The translations under genes and the position numbers were made by a program. Below are positions 60,213 through 64,000 of a stretch of 64,000 nt of DNA, one piece after another. The stretch is taken from the NCBI GenBank assembly GCA_036373915.1, contig DASUUU010000110.1, positions 1-64,000 of the forward strand, written 5' to 3'. Origin of the DNA: JASLBX01 sp036373915 (GTDB lineage Bacteria; Actinomycetota; Actinomycetes; Jiangellales; Jiangellaceae). How positions within the stretch are numbered: position 1 is the stretch's first letter; every line of letters begins with the position of its first letter. A model generated the notes under the pieces. The model saw nothing but the letters and a program-made list of their open reading frames with translations, was not told where the DNA came from and made no database searches.

Positions 60213-62581
60213 CGTGCACCTCCCCGTGCCTGGCTGAGCGCCTCCCAGACCCGCATCGGCGAGCAGGGCATCCGGACATCGGTCACGCCGTACTGCCGCA
60301 GCGCGTCGACGACGGCATTGACGGCGGCCGGGGTGGACGCGATCGTGCCGGCCTCTCCGACCCCCTTGACTCCGAGCGGGTTCGTGGTGGCCGGCGTCTC
60401 GGTTCGGTCGGTTGTGATCGACGGGAGGTCGGCCGCACTGGGCACCAGGTAGTCGACGAAGGTGCCGGTCACCAGGTTGCCGTCGTCGTCGTAGATCGCC
60501 TCTTCGAACAGGGCCTGGGCAACCCCCTGCGCGACTCCGCCGTGGACCTGACCTTCGACGACCATCGGATTGATCACCTTGCCGACATCGTCGACGGCCA
60601 CGTACTTGGCCAGCTTCACCTCGCCGGTCTCGGTGTCGACCTCGACGAGGGCCAGGTGCGTTCCGTGGGGGTACGAGAACACCTCCGGATCGAAGATCGC
60701 CTCACCCGTCAGGACTGGAGACTCGCCGCCGGGCAGATCGTGGGCAGTGAACGAGGCGAACGCCAGCTCCTGGATGGCCTTGGCCGCATCGGGCGAGCCC
60801 CGGACGCTGAACTTGCCGTCATTGAACTCGACGTCGGAGACATCACATTCCAGTTGATGGGCCGCCAGCACCTTGGCCCGCTCCACGACCTTGCGACTGG
60901 CCTCGACGATCGCCATGCCGCCGACCGCCAGCGAGCGTGAGCCGTAGGTGTCGAGGCCGATCGGCGCCGTCCGGGTGTCGCCGTGCACCACGATGACGTC
61001 CTCGAACGGAACCCCGAGCGCGTCGGCCGCGATCTGCGCGAACGTCGTCTCGTGGGCTTGGCCGTGCGGAGAGGTGCCAGTGACGACCTCGACCTTGCCG
61101 AGCGGCAACACCCGCACCGTGGCCGCCTCCCAGCCGCCGGCGACGTACCCGACCTCGCCGAGCCAGCGAGACGGGGCCAGCCCGCACATCTCGGTGTAGG
61201 TCGAGATGCCGATGCCGAGTTGCACGGTGTCGCCGCGGTCGCGACGCGCTGCCTGCTCCTGGCGGAGCGCCTCGTAGCCGAACAGCTCGAGCGCCCTGTC
61301 GGTGGCCGCCTCGTAGTTGCCGGAGTCGTACTCGAGCCCGGCGACCGTCGTGTACGGGAACTCGTCGTGCTTGATCCAGTTCTTCCGGCGCACCTCGAGC
61401 GGATCCATGCCGAGCTCTGTGGCGAGCTCGTCCATCATCCGCTCGATCACAAAGGTCGCCTCGGGCCGCCCCGCGCCCCGGTAGGCGTCGGTCGGCGTCA
61501 TGTTGGTGAAGATGCCCGTGCAGCTGAAATCGTGCGCCTCGAACTTGTAGATGCCCGGGTACATGTACCGGCCGAGCAGCGGGATGGACGGCGTGAGCAG
61601 TTGCAGGTACGCCCCCATGTTCGCGGTGAGGTCCACCTTGAGCCCGAGGACCGTTCCATCACGGGTGGCGGTGATCTCGGCGTCCTGGATCAGGTCTCTG
61701 CCGTGGATCGTGACCTGGCAGGCCTCGCTGCGCGTTTCGGTCCACTTGACCGGAACACCGAGGCGCTTGGCGAGCACAAGTGCGATCGCCTCTTCGGCAT
61801 AGACCTCCAACTTGGAACCGAAACCGCCACCGACATCGGGCGCGATCACCCGGATGTTCTGCTGCGGGATGCCGGTCACCAGCGCCATGAAGATCTGGAC
61901 GAAGTGCGGCACCTGCGTCGCGGACCACATCGTGTACTCGTCCGCGCCGGTCGGTTGGACCGCCACCGAGCGCGGTTCCATCGCACTCGGGATAAGCCGC
62001 TGGTTGATAAAGCGCCGGGTCACGACCACCTCGGCCCGTTCCCGCGTCGCAGCGTAGTCGCCGTGATGTTCGGTGTAGGTGAAGCACCGGTTGTTCGGGA
62101 CGTCGTCGTGGACCAGCGGAGCGCCGTCCGCCACCGCGGCCGTCATGTCCAGCACCGGGGCGAGTGGTTCGATGTCGAACTCGATCGCCTCCAGCGCGTC
62201 CACCGCGGCCTCGCGACTGGTGGCGGCTACCACCGCCAGCCCGTCGCCGACAAACCGGACTTTGTCGGTCGCGAGCGGCAGGTGTGGGGGCGTCTTGAGG
62301 TCTTCGGACACCGTCCACGCGGTGGGGAGAGTACCCCAGTCGTCCGCCAGGTCCGCGCCGCTGAACGCCGCCACCACACCCGGAACACCGCGGGCACCGG
62401 CGACGTCGACCCGGTTGATGCGCCCATGAGCGATGGGGCTGCGCAGCACGCTGATGTGCAGCATGCCGGTAAGCGTGACGTTGTCGGTCCACTGGGTGCG
62501 TCCGGTTATCAGGTGAGCGTCCTCGCTGCGCTTTCGAGCGGAGCCGATCTCCCGTGCCGGCCGCTCCTCGACTGCGGTCAT
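60209..62581 (-). CDS. coxL: Form II CODH-like molybdenum hydroxylase large subunit
   Basis: The 790-residue molybdopterin subunit has the N-terminal alpha/beta hammerhead domain (RSEDAHLITGRTQWTDNV), the molybdopterin-binding PDVGGGFGSKLEVYAEE segment and the C-terminal catalytic glutamate in GVKGVGEAGTIAS. The active-site loop reads AYRGAGR (366-372). Form I enzymes that oxidise CO carry AYxCSFR with a copper-binding Cys, which is absent here, so this is a form II enzyme whose substrate is unknown; aldehydes or purine-like compounds are possible. It overlaps coxS and coxM by 4 bp each. Confidence 0.94.
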   Translation of the reverse strand: MTAVEERPAREIGSARKRSEDAHLITGRTQWTDNVTLTGMLHISVLRSPIAHGRINRVDVAGARGVPGVVAAFSGADLADDWGTLPTAWTVSEDLKTPPHLPLATDKVRFVGDGLAVVAATSREAAVDALEAIEFDIEPLAPVLDMTAAVADGAPLVHDDVPNNRCFTYTEHHGDYAATRERAEVVVTRRFINQRLIPSAMEPRSVAVQPTGADEYTMWSATQVPHFVQIFMALVTGIPQQNIRVIAPDVGGGFGSKLEVYAEEAIALVLAKRLGVPVKWTETRSEACQVTIHGRDLIQDAEITATRDGTVLGLKVDLTANMGAYLQLLTPSIPLLGRYMYPGIYKFEAHDFSCTGIFTNMTPTDAYRGAGRPEATFVIERMMDELATELGMDPLEVRRKNWIKHDEFPYTTVAGLEYDSGNYEAATDRALELFGYEALRQEQAARRDRGDTVQLGIGISTYTEMCGLAPSRWLGEVGYVAGGWEAATVRVLPLGKVEVVTGTSPHGQAHETTFAQIAADALGVPFEDVIVVHGDTRTAPIGLDTYGSRSLAVGGMAIVEASRKVVERAKVLAAHQLECDVSDVEFNDGKFSVRGSPDAAKAIQELAFASFTAHDLPGGESPVLTGEAIFDPEVFSYPHGTHLALVEVDTETGEVKLAKYVAVDDVGKVINPMVVEGQVHGGVAQGVAQALFEEAIYDDDGNLVTGTFVDYLVPSAADLPSITTDRTETPATTNPLGVKGVGEAGTIASTPAAVNAVVDALRQYGVTDVRMPCSPMRVWEALSQARGGAR

Positions 62582-63084
62582 GCCGGCACCTCCTCAGCGG
62601 CGGGCTCGGCCTTTGCGCCGCCTGCCTGCGCGGACGCGGCCTGGCGGACTGCCCGCACGATGTTCTCGTAGCCCGTACACCGGCACAGGTTGCCCTCTAA
62701 CCCCTCCCGGATCTCCTCGTCGCTCGGGTCTGGGTTGTTCGACAGCAGGTCGACCGCCGCCATGATCATGCCCGGTGTGCAGAAGCCGCACTGCAGGCCG
62801 TGCTGGTCGTGGAACGCCTGCTGAACCGGATGCAGACCGTTACCGGCCGACAGCCCCTGGATGGTGGTGATGTCGGTGCCGTCGGCCTGGACCGCGAGCA
62901 CCGTACAACTCTTGACACTGACACCGTCCATCAGAACTGTGCACGACCCGCAGTTCGACGTGTCACAGCCCACTACTGTGCCGGTCTTGCCGAGCCGGTC
63001 GCGCAGGTAGTGGACGAGAAGGACTCGGGGTTCGACGTCGTCCTCGCGCTGGACGCCGTCGACGTTGACGTTGATCCTGGGCAC
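62578..63084 (-). CDS. coxS: (2Fe-2S)-binding small subunit (CoxS-like)
   Basis: The 168-residue subunit has two [2Fe-2S] clusters: a plant-ferredoxin-type one with Cys40, Cys45, Cys48 and Cys60 (VVGCDTSNCGSCTV), and a second with Cys99, Cys102, Cys134 and Cys136 (QCGFCTPGM and NLCRCTGYENI). It moves electrons from molybdenum to FAD. GTG at 63084 is chosen since GGAGGCGAC lies directly upstream; the frame is open to 63159 but the extra residues are unlike the family. It is the first gene of the coxSLMG operon. Confidence 0.95.
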   Translation of the reverse strand: MPRINVNVDGVQREDDVEPRVLLVHYLRDRLGKTGTVVGCDTSNCGSCTVLMDGVSVKSCTVLAVQADGTDITTIQGLSAGNGLHPVQQAFHDQHGLQCGFCTPGMIMAAVDLLSNNPDPSDEEIREGLEGNLCRCTGYENIVRAVRQAASAQAGGAKAEPAAEEVPA

Positions 63085-63243
63085 GTCGCCTCCTTCGGCT
63101 GGGAGCGCCTTGGAGGCCGGGCGAAGTACACGCCGGAGCCCCGCCGGCGCAGGTATCAAGGGGCCAGTGCCACGCTATGGCAAGATCCGCTCTCGGGGAA
63201 GGTGTTCAGGCGACCGGCGGCGCAAATGCCTTGGGTGAGGACA

Positions 63244-63570
63244 TCATCCCGACCGGTACGCCGGATCACGGGGCTGAGGTGGTCGGAAATCTGATGGACC
63301 CGGGTGGTCACGGCGTTGCGCATGGGGCCAGGCGGTCGCCAGATGAATTTCGGATACTGCTTTGTCCAGGTCGTTGATCGCCTGATCGATCCGTTCAGCG
63401 ACGCGGTGGCCGTCGAGAACATCTAGGGCCGCATGCAGCGCCAGGCTTGCGGCGTAGATCCGCTGCACAACGTCGTCATACCCGCCAACGGCGGCGCTGA
63501 TCTCCCCGGCGTGCCGCACTGGTTCAGTGAGCTCCGCCAGCATAACGTCGCCTAGCCTCAAGCTGGTCAT
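63244..63570 (-). CDS. Small protein resembling a histidine-kinase dimerisation helix without the histidine
   Basis: The 108-residue protein has a central segment GGYDDVVQRIYAASLALHAA followed by RVAERIDQAINDLDKAVSEI. This resembles the dimerisation/phosphotransfer helices of DevS-type (HisKA_3) kinases, where the usual text is LHDHVIQRLF and ERLxxAxDxLDxTIRxIR. The phospho-accepting His is Tyr31 here, and there is no ATPase domain; the C-terminal 28 residues are basic and low complexity. It may be a decayed kinase or a small binding partner of kinases. ATG at 63570 is one choice; the frame is open to 63738. Similarity is judged by eye. Confidence 0.5.
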   Translation of the reverse strand: MTSLRLGDVMLAELTEPVRHAGEISAAVGGYDDVVQRIYAASLALHAALDVLDGHRVAERIDQAINDLDKAVSEIHLATAWPHAQRRDHPGPSDFRPPQPRDPAYRSG

Positions 63571-63902
63571 CGTTCGGCCCGCCTCTGCCGCCTGCGCCGC
63601 CATCGGCTCGGGTGGCCACCCTGACGCGCTCCCCCGCGGAGCGTCATGAACGCACGCATCCGATGACGGCGCGAGCGGCAGAGTCCGGTCAGCTTGGATG
63701 TTCTCGTCGAGCGACGGGCGGCGAACGCAACAGCACACCGATCATGTCGTCCTCCCAGCACGGCTGAAACTCACCACGCCGCCAGGGTCCGGAGCGACTT
63801 ATGTTCTCGTGTGATTACGCACGCTACACCCTGCGGTTAGCCCTGTCCACATGATCCACAGGGCAGGTGTGACCTGGTTCCTGTGACGCGGGTGCCGGCG
63901 AG
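63571..63902. other. 332-nt stretch without a recognised gene
   Basis: No convincing reading frame is seen except a possible N-terminal extension of the preceding minus-strand gene to 63738. The part around 63800-63835 is AT-richer than its surroundings and could hold a promoter for that gene. GCCCTGT (63840-63846) and ACAGGGC (63858-63864) form a 7-bp stem 38 nt after the stop of the gene at the window end, which may terminate it. Two nonamers inside, CTGTCCACA (63843-63851) and TGATCCACA (63852-63860), each differ from DnaA-box forms at one position. Confidence 0.4.
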
Positions 63903-64000
63903 CTACCTGGTCGGGTCGGATGACTGCGGAGCGGTGAGGTGCACCGTGCCGTCGACGACCGCCTGGGCGACGTCACCCAGCAGTTGGTTGGCCGAGCGGG
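63903..64000 (-). CDS. C-terminal end of an unidentified protein (partial)
   Basis: Reading from the window end on the minus strand, one frame gives RSANQLLGDVAQAVVDGTV followed by a short tail and a TAG stop at 63905-63903. The residue composition looks like real coding sequence, and the other two frames do not. Only 31 residues are inside the window and no family can be assigned. Confidence 0.5.
   Translation of the reverse strand, partial: RSANQLLGDVAQAVVDGTVHLTAPQSSDPTR

Noticed and set aside
60209..62581. Assignment of the cox operon to true aerobic CO oxidation
   Set aside because: The large subunit lacks the AYxCSFR loop with the copper-binding Cys that marks form I enzymes.
60983..62671. 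A 562-residue open frame on the plus strand opposite coxL, and similar long antisense frames opposite dxs, coxM and the STAND ATPase gene
   Set aside because: These are codon-bias shadows common in GC-rich DNA; the opposite strand carries complete conserved proteins with all catalytic motifs, and the shadow translations are rich in Arg, Pro, His and Gly without domains.

Overview
This window is GC-rich, gene-dense DNA with many GTG starts, 4-bp ATGA/GTGA gene overlaps and actinobacterial gene families (DUF3000, DUF3071/SepH, DUF3093, DUF3159, DUF3710, DUF4193, DUF5998, HemQ and a [2Fe-2S]-type ferrochelatase). It is chromosomal DNA from an Actinomycetia member. A second type IIA topoisomerase A subunit (ParC-type) next to SepH points away from mycobacteria and towards Streptomyces/Frankiales/Geodermatophilales-like lineages; the genus cannot be named from sequence alone. 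I see no rRNA, tRNA, IS element, prophage or CRISPR array.

Layout. 1-11.8 kb is an accessory flank: a RibD-type reductase, LigC-type DNA ligase, an operon of coiled-coil protein, STAND ATPase, FAD monooxygenase and SnoaL-like protein, a two-component system in operon with a TAXI binding lipoprotein, a PolDom primase-polymerase and DoxX. 12-16.6 kb holds a NarL-type two-component system followed by an ABC exporter, with a long palindrome between them. 16.6-24 kb is the msrB, hemQ, cgoX, hemE, DUF3000, RNase D block. 24-30 kb holds an amine-oxidase-like flavoprotein, an AlkD-like glycosylase and the fadA-fadB beta-oxidation pair. 30-38.7 kb holds VOC/AraC/AI-2E genes, dxs, acnA and an F420-type oxidoreductase. 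38.7-47.8 kb is the conserved block of 23S-type RNA methyltransferase, KimA-like permease, two TrkA proteins, DUF3159, OB-fold protein, DUF3710, dut, DUF3093, DUF4193 and an inositol-phosphatase family gene. 47.8-58.5 kb has hemH, an MFS transporter, sepH, a nucleotide-pyrophosphatase-like gene, DUF5998, a GNAT/acyl-CoA-synthetase fusion and parC. 58.5-63.1 kb is a complete coxSLMG operon for a form II CODH-like molybdenum hydroxylase. The end has a small kinase-remnant protein and the tail of another gene.

From memory, 16.6-47.8 kb follows the order of M. tuberculosis Rv2674 to about Rv2701c, but hemE is on the opposite strand to cgoX/hemQ and a DUF4349 lipoprotein gene sits between them. 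The heme genes (hemE, cgoX, hemQ, hemH) together give the coproporphyrin-dependent pathway from uroporphyrinogen to heme.

The most unusual non-coding signals are: a 193-bp intergenic repeat present twice (43410-43602 and 55761-55953), built from CACCTGATC/GATCAGGTG inverted motifs with near-identical spacing; two unrelated 16-nt tandem repeats that each begin at a stop codon and so place TGA in all three frames (2575-2622, 58556-58591); a 28-bp palindrome between a response regulator gene and an ABC exporter (13821-13848); and a set of genes whose TANNNT box lies 6-8 nt from the start codon, suggesting leaderless mRNAs.
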